Shown: positions 47,711 to 62,173 of the stretch, in pieces
Layout: each line of letters starts with the position of its first letter
Numbering within the stretch: position 1 is the first letter of the stretch
DNA from: Amia ocellicauda
Taxonomy: Eukaryota > Chordata > Actinopteri > Amiiformes > Amiidae
NCBI RefSeq assembly: GCF_036373705.1
Contig: NC_089867.1
Location: 22,007,823-22,071,822 of the forward strand
Direction: 5' to 3'
Length of the DNA stretch: 64,000 nucleotides
The notes under the pieces: generated by a model
Databases searched by the model: none
Seen by the model: the letters and a program-made list of their open reading frames with translations, nothing else
Told to the model about the DNA's origin: nothing
Program-made: the position numbers and the translations under genes

Positions 47711-50700
47711 ATGCTCTCATTCTTAATGATGAAAAGGATGGAGCTGAAGGTCGCGACTGTCCTTGTGTTTCTAATAAACGGATTTGTCTCCGCATCCCAG
47801 TATGGAGGGGATCTCCAGCCCTACATGTAAGTAAATCGCAATTTAGCGTCAATGCCTTCAATTATAGTCTGTATCACCGAAGAATACAATCTGGGTCTGT
47901 ATGTGGTCGCTTTCTGGAAATTATATTTGTTTGTTTGTTTGTTTGTTTATTAACACATAGTTATGAAGACTTGAATTGTCTTTGCTGCGGGTTGATAAAT
48001 AATAATACGCAAAACAATGCTTGTTCCAAAACCATGCCATTAGAAAGTGACATGTTTCTCTAAAGCATGTCTTATGAATGCACTTTTGAATTGCCTAATA
48101 ATTAAAAAAATATATAAGACATTGTAATATAGTTCGTGAGGTTTTTGAAACAAATCTCAGCACAAAGTAACATGTTGCGCTTTCTGTTATTTATAACCAA
48201 TGCATTGTACATTACAATCAATGATAATCTTCCTCAAACATATGTGTTTTTTTTTTTTTGTATCTCACACATGTTTTAGTAATTGTGTCCCACTGAAAAA
48301 AGAGATGCCAATCTGGCTATCCTGGTGCAGCGCCAGACGCCAAGCCCGCAGGATCTGTTTAATTAAATCTCTTGCATTAGCGCAGGGGTGTCACAACCCG
48401 AGCCATCCCCTGAAGTGCACAGGTCTGCAAGCTGTGCTTCAGCGCAAATAGACTTGTATCTTCTGTGCCAATTATCTTAACAATTAACAAATACACTTTA
48501 CCACATGAATACCACAGCAGGATCAAAACATCAATACCCCCCATGGACGTCATCTGAGATCTGATGCTGAGCACACAAACTTTATATACAGCACAGACCT
48601 GTTATGGAGTCTGTTTCAAGGGGCTGGAGGGCTCTAGTTTCTCAGAGCCAGGAGACAGAGCTTTTGGGGCCTCTGTAGAAAATACCACATTGACCTCACT
48701 GGAGTCGGTTTTCGAACACCTCTGCACACAGATTCATTATATTTTTCGTGGGCTGAGCTGATTGATTACCCTTACACAAAAAACACAAAACAAAACCAAT
48801 GCAAAGTCATTTCACTCTGCAGCTCCTTGATAAATTAGACTTAATGTAACACAACTTTGAACTGGGTCCATTAATGGCTTTCTCTGTGCTCATATGAGAG
48901 TGATATATCTGCAGAGACTTGATCCATACAGTTCTGCATTCGATTAGACCTCATGTAGCCCCAGTGCCTGGACGAGAGAGTGTCATCTCATTGCCAGAGA
49001 TGTACATTCATGGTTTTGCATTATTTAATGTCTAGGGGAAGGTCGTCTGTGCATTGGCAAACCATAGGACAAATATTTTGTCAAAACAACTGGAAAGAGC
49101 AATCTGTCCAAATAATTTCAGAACCAAGTCTGTTCAAGATGTTCAAAAACTAATAATTGTTCTCATAGGGGGTGGCCAGCTCCATCCCAGAGAACTGCTT
49201 CTTTTAATAGAGTCCATATGGTTAAGTAACTGATACCACTAGAGTTAGAGTGTAGCTGTGTTTCTGCATCCCTCTGTTAGATGAAAAGATTACATATAAT
49301 CCGGCACTATTTGGAATTATTTTGCTTTTGATCTAACCTACACTTTACTTCTTTAACTGAATGTGAGCTGCAAAGATCTTGGTATACTGTGCTTTCACTT
49401 GTTAAAATTATATTTTTAGCATTTTGGCAGATACAAACTGGAAAAGCACTTACTAATATGATCCTCAGATCTGGCTGCTGCGCCCCTGGGAGTATTGACT
49501 TCTGTGAAAATGAGCGCCGTGCCTGCCCAAGACATCCGAGTGTCCTGTAATATACTGTTAGGTGTAGTCCTGCCATAAGCTACTGTATTCTTTGTGGCTC
49601 GTTTATTATGTTTTTAGATGTCAATTTTCTTTCCCTGGGCAACATTTACCCTGTGGCACACGGCCAAGAAGAAGCTGGTCTATCCTTCTAACTGAAGAAA
49701 CAAATAATGGGGGGCTTTAACTGTGATTTAATTTGTACTCGGTTCGTGGAAAATGGCAGATGAGACCAGACCTTATTGAACCACTGAATGAGCTGAGGAG
49801 AACACACTGAAGTGCAGGGAGGAATTAATCTTTCCCACAGTATTCCTCCTCAACTATAGGTGAAGGTGCCGCATTTCAAATGCAAATTATAAATCAGACA
49901 CATCTGTGTGTTCTGTAATCAGCTCAGAAGCTCTTCTCCCATATAAGTGGCAATTACAGGAGCAATCACGGCCAAATCGCAGTTTTGCAAGTTTACAACC
50001 CGCCTGAAAGCAGCTGTTGGGTAATAAGTACTTATCTGTAATAGGCTTTCTTAATACAGGCTTCCTTACCATAACACCCATTCTTCCCATTCAATGTAGT
50101 CCACACTTTAACCTCAAACCCAGAGCAGTTTGGTAGTCATCCTGTTGGTTCCAGGTATCTTGAGGAGGAAAAGTACCATCTTCACCTCTCAAATCACAGA
50201 TTTTATTTGGGATCTTTGCCCAGATTTAATATATCACGACATCCTTAAACTGGCTTTCATTATGTATCTCCAGTCTGGTGGCACCCAAACAACATCTTCT
50301 TGCACATGCTGCTTTAGAGGAGAGATGTTTAACATTTAAAACCATCCTCCAAGAGTCAACATGACACTGAAAGAGATAATTCAGTTTGGAACACATAATA
50401 CATGGTTTATTTGTATATAATGCCAAGATTTGACATAAATATACATATAAAAATCATTCATTCAGCCCCTTTTACTCAGAGGGAATTGTTAAAGTCCCTA
50501 AAGTAAGGAGCATGACCCTGCAATGTATTTCATGCCTTGGTTAATACCTTTGTGTTTATTACAAGGAGACTTGCTTGAAGAATGCCAAATTAAATGAAAA
50601 CCCTACTGTGAGTCACCCAGACTCATCCCTCTCCATTACCCACAGTGCCTCAGTGCTAGAACAGTTTCCACGAGCCTTGAAACCCCCCTAACTGAAACCA

Positions 50701-53064
50701 CTTCCTCTCTTGTTCCCTGAAACTGAGTAATTCTCTCCCAATTTGGCCTAAAGTGATGTGTTAGAAAGAAATGATTTGTCAGATGGTGATTTCTCTGAAT
50801 CTGAAAATCCTGGTGTTGTGAGTGGTGACCTGGCTTTATTGAAGCACTCTTCTTTCTACCTGGTGTGGAGGGAATTTCCCACTGAACGTTGTAATCCAAA
50901 ATAAACAAGCATCTCCTCAAATTTTCACACGTGGAAATATTTGGGAAAACCTCAAGATGCATCAGTAATCTTCATAAGGATATCAGATCATAATACTGCT
51001 AGTTATAACACCTATGTCTTTCGTGTCTGTATTTTTGTAAGTTTAATGTTCTGTTGGATCATCCATTGTTCTTTCACCGTGGGTTCCAGGACCACTATGT
51101 CAGTTGACAGTCGCGATTTTATAAGAAAAAACAGACTACCAATTCTGCGAAACGAAAACGCCTTATTTTTGGCTGAAGCTAGTTTGATTTAAGCCTGTAC
51201 GTGTCTTTCAGGTGTAAGGTGGTTGACTCCATTTTGATGAAGGTCAGACTGATTGGTTGGTTTTTATCCCCTGTAGGCCGAATGTGTGCGCCGAGAAGGA
51301 GCTGACGATGGTGGGACACAGACAGCCATGTGTGCAGGCGTTCACACGCATGGTCAAGGTGTGGAAGCAGGGCTGTGCGGGCCAGCAGTGGTGCATGGGC
51401 TATGAGAGAAGGTGAGGAGGCATCGGGGGGACCTGTCCTACCGAATGAAAGAAAGCATGTTTTAAAATGCCTTCAGTGTGTTACTACAGTATACTTGTGT
51501 GTGTGTGTGTGTGTGTGTGGAGAGGGCGCAGTACACAGAATCTGTTTGCCGATTGCTTTACTCTCTAAGTTGCAGACGGTACCTGGATCAAAGTAAGTCT
51601 TGTTACGCTTTCAGAATTAGCAAAAGCCCCCGGATCAGTGAAACAATCAGTGCACACCTTAAACCACAAGAAACAAACTTGAAAAAAGTGAAATCTGGAG
51701 GTGGAGCATATGTGGGCAAGACTAATCAGCCACTAGCGTTTTATCAGATGGTAGATGCCAGTGTGGTCTGTGTACTTGCTAGTTTGTGTGACTCAGAGCA
51801 GCAGACAGTCCTGTTCATCTTAGCAGAATACCACAATAACTGGAAAGTTAGTTAACTTTCCGGGAAAGACAAAACACAGAGTTGCTTTAATGCCTTTAAG
51901 TATTGAATAACTTAATAGTGAAATACAGTAGCCCTGGTGCAGCCAATTGTCTTGGAAGCATAAGAGTGTTTTGTGCAGCAGCCAGTAGTGATGGGGAAAA
52001 AATTAACTTTGCACATGGGTATGAAGTATATACATCTTTCTTTCTTTCTCCTTCTCTTCTGTAACCAGCAGCTAGGAAGCCTCCTCTTATTAGTTTAAAT
52101 GCAGGTTTCAGTTGCGATTCCCCAGCAGGTAAACTGTAATTTGGCATAATCACCCAGTGGCGACATACCAGAGGGGATATTAAAAAGCAGGAGGGCTGAA
52201 GGCAGAGCGGCGCAGACTGATAGCGGCTCTCTGTGTTCTCTGGCAGTGAGTTTTCAATGGGGGCTTTCAAAGCAGAGCCTGAGACCCGTCTCCATTCTCG
52301 ACTGTATTTACCAGCCGTACAGAGCTGGGATTTGCTTTGATGGTGTGTGTCTGGGCTGCAATTAGATGATGTAAATGGGCTCATTTGTGTGCCATGTAAT
52401 AATGGCAGAATAGCGTCAGAAGTGTGAAACTACAGGGAGAGTGAGAGATGTAATGAGAAGCGGAGTGCAGAGAGGTATGTACCAAGCTCAGGTACCCAAA
52501 CGTATTAACGTGCCGACACCACCCCCCACTGTGTGTCTATGTAGCAGAGAGCCGGGCCGCGTCCTGAAATGGGTTTGCAGATCACCGGTCTCTCGTAGTT
52601 GATGAACAGGAAAAAACTAAACAAAATGTGTCCGTATACTTCATATAAAGAACCCTGCCATATTATAATGAGCAACCACATGATTTCATTTTGTTCCACA
52701 AAATTGTGTGGTCATTGCCTTCTCTGTGGTTTTCTGCATCAAACCATGGCAAGTAGCCCAGTGTCTCTGTCTGTTCTCCTTGTATATTTTTGTGTAGGGC
52801 TCCTCTGTCTGTATCACATTCATATTATTTACAGAGCAAAGCAACACTTAGTTTTTTGTTTTCAAGTAGCAGGGCTCTGTGTGAAAGGGCTCGGCAGATC
52901 TGGCAGTTAGTCGGTGTGATGAATCTGGACTTCATGTCTCCCTCTCTGTCTCAGGACTGCCTATTACACGGCCTACAGACAGGTGTACAGGAAGGACTAT
53001 CAGACGGTGTACAAGTGCTGTCCTGGGTGGTCCCAGCTCAACGGGGAGGCCGGCTGCCTGTATC
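47711..53064 (+). CDS. megf6: MEGF6 (multiple EGF-like domains 6), first three coding exons: signal peptide and EMI domain, 3' partial
   Basis: 5' end of a large secreted EGF-repeat protein. Exons: 47711-47826, 51277-51411, 52955-53064, with GT-AG borders and phases 2, 2 and 1. Exon 1 encodes a short basic start and a hydrophobic core (VATVLVFLINGFVSA), i.e. a signal peptide. Exons 2 and 3 encode a complete EMI domain: NVCAEKELTMVGHRQPC through YKCCPGWSQ, with all seven cysteines (four in exon 2, three in exon 3) and the signature CCPGW. The sequence around PNVCAEKEL and ERRTAYYTAYRQVY matches remembered MEGF6 rather than EMILIN or MMRN. Several in-frame Met codons (47711, 47726, 47729, 47738) could start translation; the first is chosen. 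EGF-like exons are not found before the right edge. Confidence 0.85.
47827..51276 (+). other. megf6: megf6 intron 1
   Basis: 3.45 kb without a recognisable exon. It contains a (GTTT)n tract at 47928-47949 and an octamer core ATGCAAAT near 49879 in a stretch that looks less repetitive than its surroundings. Nothing else is seen. Confidence 0.5.
51495..51519. repeat. (TG)n microsatellite
   Basis: Twelve TG units in megf6 intron 2. Confidence 0.9.
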
Positions 53065-56000
53065 GTGAGTGTCCTTTACATTCCCTCTCCACGCTCGCTC
53101 ATTTCGTGTGGTAGTTCATGTGTGAGTCACAGTACAGGATGGCCAACTGAAATGTCACTTAATGGACACCCTCCCTTCCCCAAGCACACTGCTCGCCCGA
53201 CATCGAATCTGATATTTGCTGCTCTAGATCGGAATCCTGAATATTGTACGTTTTCATTGTGTTCTTCATGTTTCTTGCACATAGTTTTTGGTTGATTTCA
53301 TGCTCATCCTGGTGAAACGCTAATTGTGTTTGGAACAAGCGGGGAATATTCGCAGCAGCACCATGTCACTGCTAGAGTTGGTTAATTTGTTCATTTGTTT
53401 TATCCCGTGGAATTCAAAACAAACCCCATTTAGGGAATGGATAAAACGGACTGATCTGTCTTCCTTTTGCAATCAAAGGAATATTTCACAATATTTCAGA
53501 ACTTTACATCCAACAGCTGTGCTTCGGAGCTAAACAAGTGGCTGCTCTTGCTCCAATTTCAGACTTTTTTTCTACCGAACTGTGGGGATAAAAGCTAGAA
53601 TGGGACTTGGCCAGAGAGCCAGGAATAGGCGGCAGGGCGGGGGATAATGTCAGAGGTGAAGAGGGACATAGCTTGTTTCCACTGCAGCCTGGTCCAATTA
53701 ATCATAGCGCCAAACCTGCTGTCTGCAATAATCAGGCACAGGGCATGAGATGTCTTGCGGTTTTAAATGAAAAAAAAAACATGCAATGTGATCTTCATTA
53801 TTATTTCTGTATTGCAAAAAAAGAAAAGATAAACTAACAAGAGTAATTGAAGGCAGGCTTCCCCCTGCTGTTTATTTGAAGACTTGTCGAGCGCGGGTGG
53901 GAGGCGTGCCGGCGGAGCGGCCGGGCAGTGTTTTGTTAGCTCTGGGGAGCGGAGTGCCTCTCTCTGCGGGGCTCCTAGGACCGGCGGGCTCACTGGCTCC
54001 TGTTTCACTGGGGCATTGTATCTGTGGAGGTGTGTGTATCTATATAGGTTTATTTTCTGAATCTACTGCCATTCTCCAATATGTGTGTACCCAGCGATAA
54101 GTACTTTTGCTCCACCTGTTCAGAATAATCAGTACCGCTGTAGTGGGGTTATATTGTTTTGTTTGCTCGCTTAAAATGATTAAAACATTGTATCCAATGC
54201 CCAAAATTGCAGCTTGACTCTAGGGGACACACCGCTCCTGATGTAAAAGCTCTTTTAGCGCTTGATTATTTTGAAAACTACAAACAGTTAACAGCAAATT
54301 AGAACATGTTTTCAAATGACCTGATGAGTAACCAGACCTGATGGCTCTGTTTGAAAAGCTCTGGAAATGATTGATTGGTTAAAATGTCAGCAGCTGTATG
54401 GTTTTTCTCCACAAACAAACACTTACATTAGAAAGACTGCAGGGTATAGTATCTGTAACCTGAGATGTTATAAGAAAGACAAAGAAAAGGCTGAACATCT
54501 TCTGATTTCTGAAAGGAGAGAAAGAAAATCCATTCGTACTGGGAAAAGCTTATAAATAAACCACACTCTTCATATTTTTCTATAGTTTTACTATCTGACT
54601 AGTTAAAAAGATAAACTAGGCATAGCTTCGTGTCACTTAACCCATTCTCAGTGTACTGGGTTTAAATATTTCACAATGTCAGGTTCAGGTCAGGGATTCG
54701 TTCAAAGTTGTATAGCATCAGCATGTATTTAAATATGCTCCCCTCTGACTGTTAATAGCTTAGATCCACTTGTGTATATTTTTCCAGAGATACGAACACA
54801 AATACAACCAACAAGGAGGCATCTTGCTGAGAAAGCTGAACTGGGCAGAAGACAAATCTAAATAAATAAGCAACTAGGTAGCAGTTATACAAAGCAGTAT
54901 ATTTGCCGGTGTCTGCTTTGGTTTCAATTTGGGACTCTGTGTCGTGTCTGTATCTCCTCCTCAGACTGCCGCTGAGTCGACAGGGCCTCCACAGGAAAGC
55001 GATACGAACTGCATTGAGCTCGCTGTGCCAGTTAACAGTGTGTTGTTTATAATTGTATCAGCGGGGTGCCCCGGGCCAAGAACTAGTCCCAGAGAGATTT
55101 TTAGGAAAAGCTTATGCTTGCCAAAGGATAAGCATCTAAAGAAATCCAAAGCCTTGATTATGCCACTCTTGTTAAAAAATATACTTAAGAAAAATACACA
55201 AGGCCAAACACTGAGCTTTTTGTGTCTGGAATGGCTTAATCACTGCGCTCTTGAGGAGGTTTAGGAGTTCTACAGGAAAGTGAACTCTGCCCGAGGCGCT
55301 GGAACAGTATCTGTCGGCACAGACAGATGCAGACTGCGGGGATTGCGTTTTAACAGTTTAAGATGTGCCCTGGAGGCCTTGTCTCCGTTGTGGGACACAG
55401 TGTAGGTTGGATGCATTGTGCTTTCGGTAATAAATAAAGGCTCAACCATCGCTGCTGTCCATTGTCTCAGAGATTGTCTGTCAGTGGGGGGTGGGGGCAA
55501 TGAAGACCACCTGCCACCAGTATGACACCCTTGGATTACAACATCAGCCATTCAACACAGACACTTTCCCATCTTCTGTTCTCTTATAAGAGTTAGAGCT
55601 CAAAGGACTGCAAAGAAGTTGAGATGGATCATTTATGTGCAGGATCATGTTTGCACACGACATCTTAAAGCTGACATGATTATCTTCTCAATATACTCAT
55701 CCTTGTGTTACTCATCCTTGCCCACCTCTTCCGTGTAGCGCGTGCGTGTGTTTGATTAGGTCAGATGAGATGCCATACATTTTGAAGATACCGTTGTTCT
55801 CCATGTGATATGAAGTATACAAAGTCAGGGATCCTTGACAAAAAGTCCTTCCAATATTTTGGGAGAACAAGGATGGTAGATACAGACATTTAGTGGGGGG
55901 AATCCCAGAGACGTTTTCAGAGCTACACACTTCTCCAAAATGCAGAATAACCCAGGAGATCTGGGAAGTGGATTTCCTGGCACTACAGTTCTACAGAGGT

Positions 56001-59000
56001 CATTTGAGCATAGCTGTCCCTTGATAGGTGGGATTCGTATCCAAGTTTTGGCCATGCCATTGAACTGTTGTGATGCTCCATCTCTGTGAAATCCCTGCAT
56101 TTTGTGCTCCCCACACTTGCGCAACCCCTGTCCCACGCTGTAGCCGTATAACAGGAACACAGTGATCTGGAGGCGACCTCTGCTAGCAGCTCATCAGGTC
56201 TCTGCCAAAGGGCTTAACAGGGCCGATGAAACCTAGCTGGAAGCCTTTGATAGGATTTTATGGCCGTGGAGCCGAGTCACATAGCCTGCATACCTTAGGC
56301 GGCACCCCCGACAAAAGACCGACCCCAGCGCAGTGTAAACGGCCTGCACCCCTTTCCAGACAACACTGTTCTGTTCTTACATGGGAGAATGTCCCTTACT
56401 GCCCACCTCACCTCATATCACCCCAGCCCCAGAGCGGCCACCAGTTTACCCAGCTGGTGTGCTGGTGGTGATGGGTACCACGCAGGGAAAGCACACAGGA
56501 GCCAGGCCTGAGATTAAAGGCTGGCAGGGGGTGAGAGAGAGTCCCCCGCTTCTGCTTTTCAACAGTGTTTCATTACAGGAGCCACTGCAATGCTCCTCAA
56601 TGCACGCTTTGTCTCAGCAAGGAGGGTTCGGTATTAAATTCAACAAGAATCAATTTGCGACTGTCTTCGGGGGAAACCAACTCCACTCCTACCTAGGTTT
56701 GCAATTTCTCTCTCCATGTTTCTCCGTCCAGATATGTTTTTCTTCCTGCAGCAGCAGCGTCTAAGGTCAATGACCTGCCCTTTATGGTTGTAACCTAAGA
56801 TAGGCTAAGGGTTTATGGGGCAAGGTTTTCGACATTCACAATAAACTCATCAGCCTCCGCTCATATCACTAAGCATGGAAAGATATGAGGCGCGAGCAAA
56901 AAATGGCATGTTTCAGCTTGCAGAGACAGGGGGAAGGGTGGGGTGACGTGCAATCCACTGTCTTGAATATTCTCATGGATTAGCATGCACTCACAGAAAT
57001 AAATAACGAAACTGTAAATGTAAACTGAATGAAATTGTAAACCATGGAACAAATAAATCCTACAAGCAATTAAAATGTTAGGGGCTACTGCACAAATCGA
57101 AGGAAATGTAATCACAAAGAACATGTGTCTAGCACACATTTGGGCTATGCACTCACATGACGATTGCACTCTCCCCGTGAGTGACCAGCACCACTTTGCA
57201 CTGTACCTGTCCCCCATGTTGCCTTGTTGCCGCAAGCTGAGAAATCCTCTGATTTTTCTCAGGTCAAATACAACATAATTCCAAGTTAATTAGGCTCACG
57301 ACCTGAGTTTAATGCAAGGCAGTTGAGCAGGATAAAGTGCTAAGCCTCGCTGGTGGGAATTGTGATTGCAGTGCAACGCCGAGCCATTACTGGCTCTTAC
57401 AAGGCTCGTCCAGTGAAGACGCACAGCTGTTGGTTGAGTACAGGCATTTGCGAGAGCGTCTGGCGTTTCTGGGCAGATCTTCCGTTAAACACTTGTAACA
57501 TTTCGGCCTCTTCCCATTTCTGGGAAAAATGCGGTCTAAAAATTGCTAGATATTGTCGTCAGCAATGTTTTCCTGTATCTTGTTTTCTGTCTCTCTTTCT
57601 CTCAAATCTGGGGGATTTCAGACTGTTCTCCTAAGAGATATGGCCAGATTTGCTTTCCTAATTAAATATCCCACTTGACATGGCATAGCTAGAATTCCTT
57701 GGCCCGCGCCGATGTTTTTGCACTTGAAACATTCTGTTCTTTAATACTGAGGCTGATTGTCATTGCAGGCCGTGGTAGCAGGCTATGAAGTGTGTTACAG
57801 TTTGCAGAAGGCTGCTGGCCAAGTGTGTTCAGGAGGTGCAGGGTTCACAAGATGCATGCTGTTTTGGAAAATCTATAAAAAGGAATATAAAAAGCATGTA
57901 GTGTGGATCCTTGTTCATAACATATCAGTGTTCCAGGAAATGTATATCACCTGTTTACTGACACAGTGATGCTTTTGCACTGTGTTCCCTAGTATTGCAT
58001 TACGCATCTGAACAAAAACATTTCACTTGGTGCCATTTAGAAGGAAAAAAAGGAAAGTTGCTTGTGTGTAACATCAGAAACATATGGTGTAACTTTAGTC
58101 TGGGTGGAAAGACCCTGACAAATCCAGGAATGTTTGTGTTCAGTTTCTTGCATTTATAAATGACCATTTAACTGAAAAAAAATGATTATGGTTATTTGGT
58201 AACATACCAAATGCCATTAGCAGAAGCAATTATATTCCACATGAAACTAAAAGATGAAAATAAGATAGAATAAAACTGGATAGATAGCCTTGAAATCCAT
58301 TTTCATTAACCTTTTAACCATTTGTTGGTGAGAGCGCACAACCGCACTGAGAGCGACAGCACAGCCCTTGTTTCTACCAATTAAAACTCCTCTCCCATGC
58401 AGAATATATGAAAATTCAGAGATTAATCATCATTGAGTGGCTTCTAATTCAATGCTAGAAAGAAGATGAAATACAGTCTCAAAACTGAATTGCTAATTCA
58501 GTTACTGGGGTCAACGCCAGTGCTTGGTTTTACAGAGAAAGTGTATTTTTTCATGTGCTAATAGTGAACCAAATAGTCCCTCTCAAAAGAGGACACGTAG
58601 CAATGCCTTTCCCCTGCGGGAAGCCTGTCGGTCTGTCATTGAGGACTGTGAAAGAATATACACTCTAGTCGCAATGATCACTGACCTGCCTGTGTTTAGA
58701 CTCAACAGGATCTTAGATGTATATGATATTAACAGGGAGAGAAAGACAATTTGCTAACAACAGGGTTTACTTTGCATTATTAGTTTTTATTGCTAAATCG
58801 AGGCATTGTTTACTCCAAGCACTTCAAGAATACGCTGTTGTTCTGGTTGTCCTGATTGAGAAAATCCCTCTCCCTCCCCTCTGCTTTTATTTGAAGTGTG
58901 AAGGAGCAGTGTGTCTGCGTGTGGACAGTGGGCCCATTCCTCAGGAGGAATCCCCAGTCCTTCTAACTGGCGCGGTGCTTGACAGCGTGATAAAGCCCTA

Positions 59001-62000
59001 AGAGGTCAGGAGGCCGACGGGGTACTTCACATTTCTAAGCCCTCACGTTTATTCAAGAGCCCCTGCTTTCAATTAAGTGGTCAAAAGCTAACAATATCTA
59101 CGAATAAGGCTGGAAGTCAAAAGTGGGATCTGTCCGTATTGCCCTGTAAACGCAATAAGCCTTTAACAGAGGTAAATGCCATGGACAATTCACTAGTCTG
59201 CTGGCCTTGTTAGCAAATGAATGGGACGCTTATTACCAGATGGAGCAGAAATCCCTCCTAATGACCCAGGAATCAGGATCACAACTTGTGTCTGCCCTTG
59301 GGTGGCCTAAATGTCTGGACAGCCTCTCTTAACATTAGTCTCCCGCATCCAAACAATGGCTTTAATAGGAGAGACAGTCTGCCGATCGAAGGCTCCCCGC
59401 TTGGTTGTTTGGTTTCGGGCTTTAGCAGAAAGTAGACACAGAATGAAACCTCTGTCTTTCCATCCTGGCAAAGATCGTTTCAATGAGGATAAAGGCTCAG
59501 CTACTAGCCTATGTACATTTATTGCAACCACATCAAAGGCCTCCAACAAAACAGACTGAACCAGCGTGATCCACCCAAAATACTGCACCATATTCTAGCT
59601 TGGCTGTGATCTAGTACAAATATCTTATTCTCCTCACATATGATAATGATGTGCAGAAGTGAGGTGCGCTTGTTTGCCACATGAGTTTGGGATTGCAGAC
59701 CTGTGCAGCCTTAGCAGGAGTTACACACAGGACGTGACACGGGCGCTGACAGCCTGGTGAGAGGAAACCCCAACAACTCAATCAAAGGGAGGTCGTGTTT
59801 GCTAGTGATGGACAATCCCCCCCATCTCCACTGAACACAAGCAATTCATGGATGATCCTTTTAACTGCAAAGGTCCCGCAGCGGTCTCACTAATCAGCGT
59901 TTACATGACAACCCATCACCGTAACAAAAACAAAACATTGCAACTAGGTGTCAGTTTTGACAGGAAAATCATTAATTTGTTATGGCTATGGTTACTTTGA
60001 ATGATGGTTTTGGTACTGTCTGTGTTTAACGCCAAGGACAAATGCAGGGTGCGCTCCTGGTTGGCCAACTCCCGCCTGTGTAAATGTGTGGTGTGTTCAA
60101 AACCCAAGGAGAAGCGAACATCTACACATAATTGCTTTATTAAATAGTTAAACACAAATAAAATAAGCAGGACAATAGAAACAGAGGGGGAGACCATGTG
60201 AAAACACTGTAATGAAAAGTAGGATGTCACCATCTTTTTGTGTTAGAAGTGACTGTTGCCTTCTGTGTATATTGTGTGCAGGCTGTGCTGTCAACCGTTT
60301 GCGTACTAAGCGTTGTGCGTGAGCTGGCTATTTCCGTTCTCCTTTTGTAAACGAGGTGTGAAGGCCACCGAGACGCTCAATTTCTGACACCTGCTCATCT
60401 CATGCCCATCTTTTTAATGAATAAAGGACAGCAAGAAATATTGACCTTCTGCCTTTGTGTGAACCGCTAATCCACTCAGACAAGGTTCTTTTGTGGCTGA
60501 GCCGGGGCAATCAGAGAGACAGCTGGGAGTAAGTCTTATTTCATTTTGCTGGGATCATGGTGAGTTAGGGAATTGTGTAAAGGGGATTATGGATGTTAGG
60601 AGCAGCCAAACGCGGATGGGTCAAGAGCCAACTCCTGCGTTTCCCACTGCTTGCGAAATCCACACAATCGGAGAGTTGTGGGAGAAGCTTTGCTCCACTA
60701 GCGATTCTCTGGGGTGACAATGAAAAACTTCTGGGACTGCATAAATGTTTCCCTGTCCCAGTGTTTCAGACATAGAGCACGCTTAATCCTCGGGTCTCTC
60801 CAGCCGATGGAAATCAAATTCTGTTTCGGGCGTCAAACGCAGCTGCAGGTGATGTAATCCTGCGTTGCCTCCAGGCGAACTGTCGGACATCATAAAACAC
60901 TAGTTCAAAGTTATCAGACGGTCTAGAGATACTCACGCTGCTTCCTATCAGGTCTTTCGGTGAGACCAGAATCGAACACCTACATTACAGAAATCGGAGT
61001 GAGATTTTGAAGTTATAGAAATGTGCTTCTGTTTACATTACGATTGAGACTTACTTAAAAACTTAAGTATTTTTCTGTACAAATTTCACACAAGAGCTGA
61101 ATATTCGAATTAGCCTGCTACACTCCCTCTTCCCTGCTGCAATGAGGGGAACACCAATGCTTTGATGCAGCAGTGTAAATAGCTCTCTCATAGTTCATTG
61201 TAATCTGTTCTCAATAGGCTGCCCCGGATCAAATAAAACCTTTTGACTGACTGACTGATAGATTGACTGTTTTGCAGAGCTGTTTTTGTGGGATGAACCA
61301 CGTGATGGACAAGCGCTTGCCAAGCACTGGCCAGGTGTCACAATGCTGGGCCAGACTGTTGTTAGAGTTGTTTAGACTGCGCTGTCTAGTTAATGCTCTG
61401 ACACTTGAGGGAACTTGCGATCCGTTGAAAGAGATGACTGAAATTGTGCTGTTGTGCACGGCCCCTACCTCCCCCGCAGTTACAGATTGTTGGTTTCCAT
61501 TTGTCGTTTTGGCAGACCTGCACCTGTAAATGTTCTGCACCGACTTAACTGGATCCTGCGTGCCAAAACCCAACCATGCTCTTGAATGGTTATTTGGAGA
61601 ATTAACACATTTTTAACAATCAGCCTCTGTTTGCCAAAAAAAACTCCCTCCGTCCCCATTCATGGCAATTATCAGTCTGAGGTGGTATTTCAGCAACTTT
61701 GGCTGTGTATGCGCATAAGCGGATTATCCTGGTTACAGTAAAAGAATGAAAAAAAAAAAAAGACCATGTGTAATATCAGCTATAACATCTCAATTTTGCC
61801 AATCGAGCTGTTAGCTGTGGAATGCGATGATTGTATTAATTTCAGAATGCTGGGGCCGAGTCCAAATAGCTTGTGTTACCCTTGGAGTCATTGTACAGAA
61901 GAACCCTCTGTTTGATTCTTTTGATTTTGCTTCCCCCGCTGTCGACAGTAACTGTCATTACCGAGAGGACAGCCAGTGTACAGTCTTTTAAAACCTATCG

Positions 62001-62170
62001 ATCATTGTGCTGTCCCACAATCACTGGCCATCCAAATCTGAGCGTCCAAATCGCTTCTGTGAGCTCTGCGCTGGTAAACAGCTGTTACAGCGAGACGGGC
62101 CTCTCTGTCAAAGTGGCCATTTCTCAGAGAAGGAAAAACGAAGAGTTGATAAAAGCCAGTGTATCTATAT
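53065..62170 (+). other. megf6: megf6 intron 3 (5' part)
   Basis: More than 9 kb after the EMI exons without an EGF-like exon on the plus strand. No RNA gene or named repeat is seen. The intron runs past the window edge at 64000. Confidence 0.5.
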
Positions 62171-62173
62171 CTA

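Noticed and set aside
57760-57969. Possible megf6 exon after a CAG acceptor near 57768
   Set aside because: The frame encodes no EGF-like cysteine spacing and does not follow phase 1 sensibly.
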